Below, piece by piece: positions 54,181-64,000 of a DNA stretch of 64,000 nucleotides; the stretch's first letter is position 1; every line of letters starts with the position of its first letter. The translations under genes were made by a program, and so were the position numbers. Source of the DNA: Dermanyssus gallinae (Eukaryota; Arthropoda; Arachnida; Mesostigmata; Dermanyssidae); contig QVRM01002203.1 of NCBI GenBank assembly GCA_003439945.1, positions 230,277 to 294,276 of the forward strand, written 5' to 3'. The notes under the pieces are model-generated. The model saw nothing but the letters and a program-made list of their open reading frames with translations. It made no database searches and was not told the DNA's origin.

Positions 54181-54294
54181 GTCTTCTGTCCAGAATATAG
54201 GGAAGATTATCTTTGGCACTTGCTCTGTTTTCAAGGGTATCAGCCTCATATTAACTTGAACTCGCACTCTCATATCAACTGTCAAACCCGATCT
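54181..54294 (-). CDS. CD36-like gene 2, exon (counterpart of gene 1 exon 8)
   Basis: Acceptor CCTTTTCAG and donor GTATGT, 38 codons, phase 0 to 0. Encodes SGLTVDMRVRVQVNMRL and IIFPIFWTEDV-like end (IIFPIFWTED before the donor), parallel to SGLVVDTKLRTQLN and IFPIFWRE of gene 1. Confidence 0.9.
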
Positions 54295-57200
54295 CTGAAA
54301 AGGACAAGTGGCGGATTATTGCTAACTACAAGATAAATATATGGTGACTGCAGTTGTTAACGGTACGTTCTAAAAATCTGTATGATATAATATGACGTTT
54401 AATGATACTTCATTGAAGTTTCTCATTTGTGTTACAACTTCTAGTGCGAAGCATACGTACAAGTTACAATAAGATTTTTTACATTATCAGCGTAGTATCT
54501 TGTGTTATCGCAATCATTTATCTATGGACTGTGTATATATTTATATAGTTATGGTTCAATCAGACGCAAGTAAGGTTAGATTGTGCGTTCTCGTGTGTAG
54601 TGTTTTTGAATTGTCTAAGCGATATAAGTGTCCTAATGTCACTAGGCAACTTGTTACACAAGGTAGCACCTAAATTACAGAGTGCAAACCTTTATTGTAT
54701 ACTTGTGGCCGAGAAGACAATGATCAAGTGAGATGCCGAGCCAACTATGGTAAATTTAATTATGTTTGGTGACAGGAGCACTGAGAGTTATTGATATTGA
54801 GACGCGATGTGGGAAATTTAAGACGAAGCAAAGCGTTTTTTTCTGAAGCAGATCAAGCGGTGTTATATGAGACGCATAAGAGGCTACATTTAGATGGGGA
54901 TATGGACACCTTGATGACGTTGGCGGGGGGCAAGTAAATGCTTTCGTTGGACCTGCTTGGGCCACGTAAACAGAGGCAAATAAATGTTGAAAGGCATCCG
55001 CTTTGGAGCTATCATCAGTGATAACCGCATTACCTGTTTTAAGTGCCGTTATATCATCTTTTCCCTTTAAGCGCTTATTGGCATACCTAAAAACGACTTA
55101 GAATCTTTAAAATCAAGATTAGATTCTGCCAATACCCGAAGTCTTTTGCTTGCCTTACACAGTTTGGTCGCATACCGCGGACTTGCATCTTTTTCAATAA
55201 GTAATTCTAGACTGGATATATATTCACAAAGCCTAGTGTTATTTTCAGACTTGCCGGTGCGTTTAGGAATAAATTGCTCTATCAAAGCGTGCATCTGATA
55301 AACAAAACAAGTATACATTTTATCTACGGTATCACAGTTTAAGAATATATACCTTCATGGAACAAGTGTCAGTTTTTCTATGATTTGATCGTAATCACCC
55401 TTAAAGAAATGTTATCCTCCCTCCTCAATAGAAGTATATTCAGAATCGAATAAAATGTTAAAAGAAATTGCGTTATGGTCGGAGGGCCTCGGGGATTTAA
55501 AAACAGATATCTTCTATTGTGTCTAGGCATATTCAAGTAGACACAGCTGTCGGCTCGACGCTACACTGTTGTGTCTAAACATGTTTAGGTAGACACACGG
55601 CTGTCAGCTCGGCGCCACGTCCTGGCGGACGTGCAGTGAAAAGAGTAGGCACGAGAAGCGTACAGACGATTCGATAGAAACGTCTACTCGGACCGAATCG
55701 ATTCTACCACATTCGAGAGCAATCTGAGAGGCAATAATTACAGCTGACACAGAGTCAGCAAGCCACTCAACAGGTGACAGCAGGCGATTGTGTTTTCATT
55801 TCTTACGTACTCGACTAGTTTAAGTTCAATATACTAAGTCCTCAGGTCAGAGTGTGTACAGTTTACGTACATATTAGTGGCGACGAAGTGGTTACGAACT
55901 GACCGACCTTCCTTCAAGCCTTACTTCTACCTTCAAGATCGGCAGGGTGCCATAGTTCAAACGGCAACAAGTTCACCTGCTACGTCTGAAGGACGTGCCT
56001 GCTACTACTACAACTTCTACTTCTTTCGACAACTACCAACTTCTACTACTACTGCTTTCGGCAACAAAGTCAGTGTCCGTGCGTAAAGAACGATTAACGA
56101 TCAACAAGGTAGTTGCTGGCACACAGCAGCGGGGAGCCAAGCTGCCTTGGAAGAAGCAGCCGACGGTTTCAGGCAGTAAGGACAACTCCGGCTCGCGCTA
56201 GACAGGGCCTAATGCCAGGTCACTGCTATCGTTGTGGAAAGCCTGACCACAAAGCTGACAAGTGTCCGCATAATAAGTCTACGTGCAATTCATGCGGGAA
56301 GACCGGACATCTTAAGATTGTCTGCCAGCAAAGACAGCCCGGTGGTAGTTCCGCCAACAACTTCAAGAATAAGAAGAATGGAGCATTTGCCGTACAGGTT
56401 CAACCAGCCTTAAAGAAGACTTCAGGTACGTTAAGTACCGCAGCATTACAAAGTTGTTGCGGCTCTACCTAGTCAACGACCCCCAATTTCCGATTTTATT
56501 CAGTCGCGATTGGATGAAGGCGCTGAGATGGGGGCAGCTCGAAGTTCACCGAGTTAAGCTCACTGCGCCAGGAATTGACACATTACCGGCAGTACACGCA
56601 CTTACAGTACAGTTCAAGGACCAGCCGAAACCAGTGTACTTCAGGCCTAGGAGATTACCTTCCGCCCTCGCCGAGAACGGTGGGAAGGAGTTACAGGCAA
56701 TGCAACAAAAATGCCCTACGAAAGTTGGATTGCCTGAAAAGAAGCCTCCTGAGTTCAATGTATTTTTTCAACGTCTCGGAAATCAACCTTCGGAAGCTAC
56801 AGGAATTAACCCTGCATCCATATTCCTCGGCCGACAGATTCGCATATCTTAGCTAAAAGAGAAACAACAGGTACCAGCAAAGCCGGCGAAGATGGTTTCT
56901 CGATTCAGCGTGGGGGAGTCTGTGGCAATTCGAGACTACCGACAAAGAAACAAGTGGTGTGTATCTCGTGTCGTACAGATACTTGGATGAAGGCACATGC
57001 TAGAGCAGTCGCCCGAGCTTGGCACGGTGAAGAGACATTTCGATCAAGTCCGAAAGACGGACGTAAAAAAGGAAACAGGCTATACATTGCTCAAGCATTT
57101 CCTAAATACTTCTCCGCCGCCAGCACCGTTTATAAAAGAGGAAGCAGAATTCTCTACCGACCCAGCTACATCCGCGGATCCGATTACGTCGACGTCGTTA

Positions 57201-60200
57201 CAAGAGCCTATAGTTCTACGATCAAGAACAAGGATAGATTATCGAAGGATGGCCGGGCGAAGCCGTCGTCATACATAGATCTACCTATTACTACATACAT
57301 ACAATATTACATATTTCATAGTTAGCGTGGGGGACTGTTGTGTGTAGGCATATTCAGGTAGACGCAGCTGTCGGCTCGACGCTACACTGTTGTGTCTAGG
57401 CATGTTTAGGTAGACGCACGGCTGTCGGCTTGGCGCCACGTGCTGGCGGACGTGCAGTGGAAAGAGTAGGCACGAGAAGGTACGAGAACTTACGTACTCG
57501 GCTAGTCTAAGTTCAATAGACTAAGTCCTCAGGTCAGAGTGTGTACAGTTCACGTACATATTATCTTCTATTATACCTGGATCGGTAGTAAGAACCAAAT
57601 CAATCAATGTTCCCCTGGGGTCTTCGTTTGGTGTAAAATTTGAGCTGGTTTCATCCGACAGAAGACTGTTTGTATGACTAGATGAATCACTTGAACTATA
57701 TTCTGGCCATTCATTGACGGTTGAGTCTCTTGCATCTACTGGTGGACGCGTAATTTCAGTTACTTGCTGATATAAACCGTTTGTTATACAAGCATTTGTA
57801 AAAGTAGCCTCCATGATTTGAGAATCTAAAAGGGAGACATTTTTCCAGTCAATTCTTGGAAGGTTAAAATCCCCAACTAAAATTGGTTTAGCACTATCAC
57901 ATATATTTTCATTTCATTGACGTACAGCGGGGCAACGCGAACTCAGATAGCTTACCGAATGATGCAGACTAGGGTTATTCTAGGCTTAAACACGTTTACT
58001 TAGGGAATAGAAAGGGAGTTTGGCTTCTCGAGCTTTTGGAGAATAGAGGCTTTCATTATGCAAATAGGCGTCATGAATTCACGTACGCTTGCCAAAGGAA
58101 CTCCTCGAAAAATACAAGACGTCACAAAGAGCAAAAAAAAGAATGTAAACGGTATGCTCACATGGAAACTAAGTACAAAACTTCAGGGTAAATATGTCTT
58201 ACGGCACCTTTGCCATGAAAAAGGATGTGCAACCTAGAGTTTTGGACTATCAAATATTCATAGAGTGGTATGACAAGCTTACAGCATGAACGTCAATGTA
58301 GAATTGGTGCCTCTTTTCATCCGGATGTAGACCGCTGATGTTAGCGTACAGCGAATCATCTCCATGAAGAAAGTGAGGCAGGCTTAGCACAACCGGCATT
58401 GTGTAATTGCCCCCGTATCGTAAAGTGACTGTTTTCCACCTGCTTCCGTCGAACGTTCCTGTTACATGCGTCGGTGTTAAGCAAAAGCATCTATACAAAA
58501 CAAAACGTGGCACATTTGTTGATAGTTAGCAATTTTTCGTTTGATTTGCGGCATAGATCAATCTTCTGTAAGAACAAACTATTAAGGCACATCAGTCCGA
58601 ACGAAATACGTACTTATCAATGTCGCGGTCTCCGGTGTCACTAAAGAGGTCACTGCCACCGCCGTACCGAGCGATTGGTTCGCCGTTAATAATGTACCGT
58701 TTTTGTAGATACAGAGGCCACGGCTTATAAAGAGCAGGAATGAAAATTTTAACGCTTCTCGGGGGTTCTTCGAAAGCTGGAAAGAGTTGCCCGTCTGCAA
58801 TAGAGATAAGGCCGATTATTTGTGTTAAGGCCGAGTGTTAACTGCCAATGTAAGCTAGTAGTAATTTATAACTAAACGATATGTAACCGCCGTCCTTTAT
58901 CCAATGGGTGGTCTGCTAAAACCGCTCGTCGGCCGCTCCCATGACTGCATATTCCCACCCGCCGAACTCCGAATCACTCTACAATACTTACTCCCCTCTG
59001 CATCGTTGTAACTAGGAAAACTCTTTTGTACCGCCGCCGTATAGGCGTTCCCCTATATCGTTGTAGACCTCGGAACCTTTGAGGTTTGCGAGTAGGGTGT
59101 TTTTGTCTGGCATTCAGGAGATCATTGGCGGCATGCGACGCTTCATTAGTTGCGGGCTACAGCTGTTTTACCTTTTTGATTATTTATTGAAAGCAACTTT
59201 GGAAAAACATTTATGTTAGGAAATTTCTAGGAATTAGAAAAAGCGATAGGGCTGCAGTGTGTGAGGCAAGGCCATGATATGCGTGGTCGATTAGCAAATT
59301 TGGGTTTTTCTTCAAAATCCTTACTATAGCAGTGTCCGAGGACGAGAGCGGAAAACACTCAATCGTATCTAATTTTGCTGTTTTACTTCTTATGTCACGT
59401 CACGGTTAACAAAAGAAGGAAAGAAAAATATTTAGTCGACCTAACTGTTTTTTAATCGATTTGACCGTTATTTTTATGCTGTAATCCTCTCACACCGGGC
59501 GCAGATGGTCGAATGTATTCTGAGGCCTATGTCGGTTAAATGTAGTAAAGTGTGAAATAGACCACTAGAAGTTTAGGCTTCATAACCTATAGAATACTTA
59601 CTTGTACCTTCTACTTTATGACATTGATTCCCATAATGCTCTAAAAACCTGCAAATAAAACAATTAGCACGTATTATTAATGAAATGCATACTTAACATT
59701 GCGTTTATCCTCCGTTGACGGTAGAGTATAAAGCTTTCATAACTTTCGTAAACTGGCAAAATAAAAAGGCCCGCACTAAAGCTCTCTACTGATATTGAAG
59801 TACACTGTACAGCTTATACGGTTTATGCGTAAATTGAGTTAGGAAAAACGGCATTGCGGTCTACCTCATCTTGCTATTTTACAGACAAATATCTTTAAAC
59901 AACAGATGTATAGATAGTCAAAATAATAAAAAAAAGTTGACAAAGCAACACTTTTTACTCAACAAGCATATGCTAAAACTTTAGAATGTAATATTACATT
60001 TTAAAAATAAGATCACAGCGGCCCCCTAAGAAGATATCCCGCCGCTTACCCAAACATACCAAAACCTTGGTTACTGCAAATACATTCATGATAACCATTG
60101 TTACAAAATCTTTCCATCAATATTATTTTCTTCAAGACATCTTCCTGTCAATGCTATATGTTTTGCAATGTTTAAAAAATAGGCATTTATGTATTATTGA

Positions 60201-60370
60201 AAAACACTTACTTTTTACCATTGAAAGAGAACATATTGTTGACCCTTTTCGCATCGGTATGCACTGCCAAGTACGCGTTTTCTAGCCGTTCCAGAAAATA
60301 TGCATTCGTGTAGTTTTCAGTAGTATACAAAACTTTATCGCCGTACAGATCCACGTCTTTGTCGTAAAAT
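54181..60370 (-). CDS. CD36/SR-B-like scavenger receptor, gene 2 (five exons seen)
   Basis: Exons 60370-60212, 59648-59602, 58794-58614, 58490-58283 and 54294-54181 join in frame (phases 2-2, 2-1, 1-2, 2-0, 0-0), the same phases as exons 4-8 of gene 1, so the two genes are paralogues. Together they cover the middle and distal ectodomain. The first helix, the GPY.YR region and the last helix with tail are not found; upstream exons may lie beyond the Gypsy/LINE insertion at 61.3 kb or outside the window. The 4-kb intron before the last seen exon contains the LINE-D/Gypsy-2 nest. No internal stop or frameshift in any exon, so it may be a working gene with long introns. Confidence 0.8.
54756..55509 (-). 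pseudogene. LINE-D, part after the Gypsy-2 insertion
   Basis: Minus strand: SVFKSPRPSDHNAISFNILF (about 55,505-55,450, the SDH motif that closes the APE endonuclease domain), then YATKLCKASKRLRVLAESNL and AYANKRLKGKDDITALK-like sequence (about 55,090-55,040) with ITDDSSKADAFQHLFASVY (about 55,020-54,965), the linker before the RT. Frameshifts and stops throughout. The copy ends before the RT catalytic region. Confidence 0.8.
55518..55876 (+). repeat. Gypsy-2 5' LTR with internal 52-bp tandem duplication
   Basis: Units 55,518-55,569 and 55,570-55,621 both start TGTGTCTA and contain GTAGACACA and GGCTG/GCTGTC strings. Ends ACGTACATATTA. Confidence 0.9.
55878..55888 (+). promoter_or_regulatory. 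Gypsy-2 primer binding site
   Basis: TGGCGACGAAG one base after the LTR, in the place and with the TGG start expected of a tRNA 3'-end complement. The tRNA is not identified. Confidence 0.6.
56200..56460 (+). pseudogene. Gypsy-2 gag zinc knuckles
   Basis: CYRCGKPDHKADKC and CNSCGKTGHLKIVC, both complete CX2CX4HX4C knuckles. The frame stops at 56,472. The upstream gag body is eroded. Confidence 0.9.
56454..57278 (+). pseudogene. Gypsy-2 pol remnant (linker and integrase C-terminus)
   Basis: PILFSRDWMKALRWGQLEV and PVYFRPRRLPSALAE are the protease-RT linker and RT start; RT, RNase H and the integrase core are missing; GINPASIFLGRQIR (about 56,805-56,848) and, after frameshifts, VGESVAIRDYRQRNKW and VKRHFDQVRK (about 56,905-57,055) are the integrase end. 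Confidence 0.8.
57339..57563 (+). repeat. Gypsy-2 3' LTR (about 135 bp shorter than 5')
   Basis: Carries the same 52-bp duplication (second unit from 57,391) but jumps from GGCACGAGAAGG straight to TTACGTACTCGGCTAG, lacking the middle of the 5' LTR (about 55,655-55,795). Confidence 0.9.
57564..57935 (-). pseudogene. LINE-D, endonuclease part before the Gypsy-2 insertion
   Basis: AKPILVGDFNLPRIDWKNV (about 57,890-57,835) is the GDFN block of APE-type endonucleases, and GTLIDLVLTTDPGIIED (about 57,625-57,575) the following block. The reading is cut at the Gypsy-2 LTR and resumes at 55,509. Confidence 0.85.
58283..58490 (-). CDS. CD36-like gene 2, exon (counterpart of gene 1 exon 7)
   Basis: Acceptor TGTATAG and donor GTAAGC. 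Encodes CFCLTPTHVTGTFDGS, PVVLSLPHFLHGDDSLY and GLHPDEKRHQFYIDVHA, unmistakable CD36 signatures. Two cysteines (C-F-C) match C311 and C313; C322 and C333 are missing. Confidence 0.95.
58614..58794 (-). CDS. CD36-like gene 2, exon (counterpart of gene 1 exon 6)
   Basis: Acceptor CTATTGCAG and donor GTACGT. Encodes GQLFPAFEEPPRSVKIFIPA and INGEPIARYGGGSDLFSD. The family cysteine (C272 of human CD36, Cys in gene 1) is Tyr here (ALYKPW). The frame matching this exon is not the longest open frame of the region. Confidence 0.9.
59602..59648 (-). CDS. CD36-like gene 2, 47-nt exon
   Basis: Acceptor ATTTGCAG and donor GTAAGT. Encodes FLEHYGNQCHKVEGT, matching the family pattern W....CN.I.GT.G much better than gene 1 does. 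Confidence 0.9.
60212..60370 (-). CDS. CD36-like gene 2, exon (counterpart of gene 1 exon 4)
   Basis: Acceptor GATTCAG and donor GTAAGT. Encodes FYDKDVDLYGDKVLYTTENY and HTDAKRVNNMFSFNGKK; the latter matches the G...I..L....G.. region before the first ectodomain cysteine. A longer frame in another register overlaps and is a shadow. Confidence 0.8.
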
Positions 60371-61263
60371 CTGAATCGAAACGACAGGAAACAAACATGA
60401 ATATTAGCTTAATTAGCAAATATAAGTCATTAAAAACAAACGAACGGGTTATACTAACACGCGTAAAAACAAAGTTTTCTTCTGTCAAAAAAGTGTATGT
60501 ATGAAAAAAGACAATTACATTTTAAAATGTTGACAGCGTATGCTCAATTTGACTTTATAGTACCAAACATGACTAAAGCAATTTTTGTAAATCCACCATG
60601 ACCCACGCATTGTACTATTGTTGTAGAGAGCTTTTTTAGATATCTAGAGTCTTTATAAACGGTTTCGACGGGAGGCGAAGGGTAACCAAATGAAGCGTTA
60701 CCCTCCACGGGCGTTACCCTTTCCTGATTTTTCTGTCTCGGTTGGCTTTCTTCGCAGTTAAGAACATCAATAGCGGAATGGCATTTACACGAGAAGCCGA
60801 GTCGAATTAATTTAGATAGAGCCCGGGACGCAAATGTAGCTCAGGGCGAAGGAGCCCAAACGCACAGGACGCAAATGCGGCACAAAACGAAGAAGTTCAA
60901 ACTTGAGGATATTTGTTTAGGTAATATAATTTCCACTGTTGCCCGTTCTTCCTCCGGCTCGTCACGGAATATTAAACTGACATTTATACGTTTTATAATG
61001 TGTGGCGGTCCAACTCCTCGCAGGTGACCGAATCCCTAGTGCGTTCCGAGAGTGTTGAATATAATACGTCCCTGGAATACCAGATCTTACTCTCTTCTGC
61101 CAGTTCTGCTTCTTTGGACTTAGAGAAACCTAGCGCCAGTTGACATGCTTACGGAGATTTACAAGCGGTAAGAACTATATCGATAATATGCGAGCGTTCC
61201 ACCAGCTGACCGTTATACCTGCAAAGTACCGTCATCGACCAGAATGTGAATTATCAATCTCGC
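60371..61263. other. Upstream of seen gene 2 exons; no exon recognised
   Basis: I looked for the GPY.YR and SFRE exons of a CD36 protein and saw none. Contains GC-richer DNA near 60,660-60,920 with a partial repeat of GGACGCAAATG (about 60,827 and 60,868). Confidence 0.4.
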
Positions 61264-61494
61264 TGTAGGATACCAGTGTCCGTTAAGCAGCGCAGGCATA
61301 GACAGCATCGGTTGGCGGCAATGCCGAAGCAAGCTAAATTCATGGCGCCAAATAGAAGATGTCGCCATGCTACTAGCGAAAATGCGGAAAGTCACTAAAC
61401 GCGCGGGCAATCTCTGAGTATATAAGGAAGCACGAGAATACATTAGTTAGCCGTCTGCCAGCCAGACAGAGGACGTGTGTTGTTTAAGCGAGAG
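61264..61494 (+). repeat. Gypsy-1 LTR, second copy (broken at 3' side)
   Basis: Starts TGTAGGATACCAG and follows 35,451-35,690 for about 230 bases, roughly four in five identical, including the GAGTATATAAGGAAGC TATA region. It stops at AAGCGAGAG, where LINE-A begins. Confidence 0.85.
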
Positions 61495-63380
61495 AATCTA
61501 TCTAATACCATATTTCGCTTTTTTGTGATTTCTTCAACCATTTCGTTGTTTTCGAGGTTTGCCTCAAGTGACACAATCCCACGCGTAGTACCGTTATTCG
61601 CTGCTGTCTGGGACGTGGAGACTACAAAGCAGCGTAACGAGCTCGTCAAACATTTCTCCAATAAGAGAAGTCCTGCAAGCTCTGACGGGGCTCTGCTCTA
61701 ATGAGGCCTCCGGACCGGACGGTATTCGGAACGAACATCTCAAAGGATCGCTCCTGTTAGCGCCGTGTTGGACAGACTTATTCAACGAATGCCTTAACAT
61801 GAGGCTTCTCCCCCCTCAGTGGCGAAATGCTACGCTACTGGTGATCCCGAAAGGCAAAGGCGACCCAACTCACCCGTCGGCCTGGCGAAGAATTGCTAAG
61901 AAAAGCGTATGCTACAAACTGTTGTCCTGCCTAATAACGAGAAGGTTAACCGACTTCCTGGAGGGCCCATACGTCATCCCTGACAAACAACATGGATTTC
62001 GAAGGGGTCGCTCGACGGCAACAGCGTGCGGGATTCTGTTGGAAAATGTTTAGGAGACCCTCTCTAATCAAGGTCAATCCTTGTACGCGGTTTTCGTCGA
62101 TTTCAAAGCTGCTTTTGACACCGCTTTTCGTGATCGCGTGCTCGATATGCTAGCAGAGGTTGGCGTTCCTTATAAAATTCTCAAACTTGTGGGGGCAATT
62201 TTACAGAAGAACCGTGTGATTATCGACGATGGTGTCTCGGAATTGCCGGCGTTTTTGCAAACAACCGGGCTCGCTCAGGGGGACAATCTGAGTTCGCTTC
62301 TATTCTCTATACTCCTGAAAGACCTTCCGAAACAAATACGAGGATCAAGAGATCTTGTCAAGGTGCTACTGTACGCTGGCGATTTAGCTGTTTATGGGCA
62401 AAGTCGTTTTCAAGTTCAACAGGCGCTAGCAAGGCTGAACGCAGCCGTCACGGGTCTCGGGCTAACAATATACCTTGCTAAAACGGAAGCATTTAAGTTC
62501 CGAAAAGGGGGCAGAATTTTACAGAACGATACTCTTCACATTGGAAGCTACCCTATTTCCTATGTGAACAACTTTTCTTATCTGGGGCTAACACTGCCGT
62601 ACAACAATGCAGGTATCTCAGGACACGTTATGGAGAGATGTAAGAAGGCCCTGATAGCGGCAACGTCTATCAAAAGCCCACAGCGTCTATCCCTTACCAC
62701 TGCCATCCGCCTATTCGACTTGAAAGTTGCTCCTGTTGCCACTTACGGAATTGACCTAAGATGGGAGTATCTGACTGTGAGAAACCTGAATCAACTAAAT
62801 CAAGTAGAAGCAGCCTTTCTCAAACGGACCCTAGGGCTCTAAACGTCAACGCGCAACCGACTCGTTTATTTACTCTCGGATTGTCCGCTCCTCACGGAAG
62901 ATTTGAGGCGCCGTTTTAACCTCCCCCGCACCGCGGCCTATGACGAATGCATTGAAAGATGGGAAGTAAAAAATGGCCGAACTCGATCCGGAATTGTTTA
63001 ACACCGGCGCAATGAAAAACGCCGAGTGTAAGGGACCGCACCGTATTAACAGACATGTGATAACACAATACGGTGTGGATGGTTTTCACCACACCCTATG
63101 TAGACGGTCTGAGTATCATGACGAGTATGACAACTGTGTTTGTAACCGTTGCGGGGAAGTCTGCACTAGATATCATGCTGCAGAATGCCATTTTGTGCAA
63201 TCATTAAATGAATTAGCCCGCTCATGAGGGCTTTTTATCCTCGCATATACTCGTACCACTTCGAGAGTTGTTATGTTGTTGTTATATTACTAATATTATC
63301 TTACCTATCTTATCTGTTATATGTATGTCCTTGATATGCTACTCAACATTAGTGAATAAATATGATGGATGATATTTCGT
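61495..63380 (+). pseudogene. LINE-A, longest copy: RT and C-terminal Cys/His module
   Basis: One register runs from about 61,640 to 62,970 with stops at 62,051 and 62,840: ASGPDGIRNEHLK, LLPPQWRNATLLVIPKGKGD, DKQHGFRRGRSTATA, YAVFVDFKAAFDTAFRD, GLAQGDNLSSLLFSILL, VLLYAGDLAVYG and SYLGLTLPYNN. The catalytic YADD is YAGD, so the RT is dead. After a frameshift 62,973-63,226 encodes GFHHTLCRRSEYHDEYDNCV and CNRCGEVCTRYHAAEC. The tail is GTGAATAAATATGATGGATGAT. Jockey/CR1-like by motif style; ORF1 and endonuclease are absent. Confidence 0.9.
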
Positions 63381-63453
63381 TGTTTTATAATTAATTAATA
63401 CAACTTTTTACATGAGGCTTTATAATAGTTTGGTTGTACCTAAGTAAATCTAT

Positions 63454-63578
63454 TGCTGTGAGGTTTGGCGGCCTTATTTAGACAAACACATTGAAGCAAT
63501 GGAAAGTGCACAGAGGAGATTCTTTCGTCGTATCTCATTAAGATGTAACATTGCCACAACAATAGAATTTCGGACCTA
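63454..63578 (+). pseudogene. LINE fragment, post-RT region
   Basis: EVWRPYLDKHIEAMESAQRR and FFRRISLRC match the W.P......IE..QRR....... block found after the RT in Jockey/CR1-like elements. It differs from LINE-A. Confidence 0.7.
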
Positions 63579-63639
63579 AGGCGGATTATTTTATTTACAG
63601 TCATATTATAACCTCATCAAATACATAAAACTATTTTAG

Positions 63640-64000
63640 CATTCGGTTAACACTACAACTGGCGCAGTCGACAGCAAAGGCAGTGCAACAATGCCCACAG
63701 GTAACCTCCGGTTCTGCCATCCATGGACCGGCCAACAACACCGTGGACGAAGTGCACTAGGAGGGAGAAGAACGACGACGCAGCTTCGTCAGGATGGTGA
63801 CGAAGTTAACGAAGATGTTCAAGGAACCCAAGGAAGAGGCCGTTGCCCGCCACAAATTCTTCTGATGACGACAACGGTGAGTACATAGCGGCACTATGAG
63901 ACTGCTGACGCTCGGAACCGGCGTTGAGAAGCCAGCTTATTCTGGGGCAACAAGGTCACAGATGAGAGAAAATATCCTCCTCTGCGAATCGAACAAGACT
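63640..64000 (+). mobile_element. Gypsy-1 second copy: LTR end, primer site, gag start (runs off window)
   Basis: LTR end CACTACA (63,651-63,657), primer binding site TGGCGCAGTCG (63,660-63,670, the form used by 17.6/297-type Gypsy elements), then gag from 63,690. From 63,780 the sequence follows 32,097-32,330 closely (AGGATGGTGACGAAGTTAAC against AGGATGGTGGCGAAGCTAAC). It is broken by frameshifts. Confidence 0.85.

Larger units (their letters stand above)
55518..57563 (+). mobile_element. Gypsy-2: internally deleted LTR retrotransposon with two LTRs
   Basis: 5' LTR 55,518-55,876, 3' LTR 57,339-57,563, primer site TGGCGACGAAG at 55,878, polypurine-like AGCGTGGGGGACTG at 57,324-57,337. TATCTTCTAT flanks both sides (55,508 and 57,562); a 5-bp target duplication TCTTC is likely if the LTR starts three bases earlier. 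The inside keeps only gag zinc knuckles, a protease-RT linker and the integrase end, so it cannot move alone. Confidence 0.9.

Overview
The window is eukaryotic genomic DNA, AT-rich and dominated by transposable-element remains, with two spliced genes of the CD36/SR-B scavenger-receptor family on the minus strand. GT-AG introns, dense (TA)n microsatellites, tRNA-derived SINE-like segments, at least six non-LTR retrotransposon lineages and two Ty3/Gypsy lineages point to an invertebrate animal. An arthropod, perhaps a chelicerate, is my best guess, but no sequence here proves it. There are no bacterial-style operons, rRNA genes or CRISPR arrays.

Layout. 1-2.1 kb: one copy of a dispersed element of unknown class (called D1), with a second copy at 51.9-53.9 kb. 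3.3-5.3 kb: R1/LOA-like LINE remains. 2.3-10.3 kb: otherwise empty DNA with five perfect or near-gapless foldback palindromes, a 14-bp minisatellite with a higher-order period, and a tRNA-derived SINE. 10.7-23.1 kb: CD36-like gene 1 (minus), 11 exons in my model, phase-consistent from start to stop, with LINE debris in its introns. 24-31 kb: LINE fragments and SINE-like pieces. 31.9-35.7 kb: a 5'-truncated Gypsy element (Gypsy-1) with a 3' LTR, inserted in a LINE (LINE-A). 35.7-51.4 kb: a graveyard of LINE fragments on both strands, including copies of a retrotransposon (family Y) whose RT reads LDDGT and whose C-terminus carries a PD...D motif. 54.2-60.4 kb: CD36-like gene 2 (minus), five recognised exons with the same intron phases as gene 1; one intron holds a LINE whose endonuclease is split by a second Gypsy element (Gypsy-2, two LTRs). 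61.3-64 kb: a second Gypsy-1 copy whose 5' LTR seems to be broken by a LINE-A copy, running off the window end.

How it fits together. The two CD36-like genes are tandem paralogues: membrane proteins with an N-terminal and a C-terminal transmembrane helix around a glycosylated ectodomain that usually binds lipids or lipoproteins. All other coding potential belongs to retrotransposons, nearly all broken by stops, frameshifts or missing catalytic residues. The nesting gives a relative history: Gypsy-1 landed in a LINE-A copy, and another LINE-A copy landed in a Gypsy-1 LTR, so the two were active in overlapping periods. Coordinates of exons come from reading splice sites and frames by eye; there was no database search.
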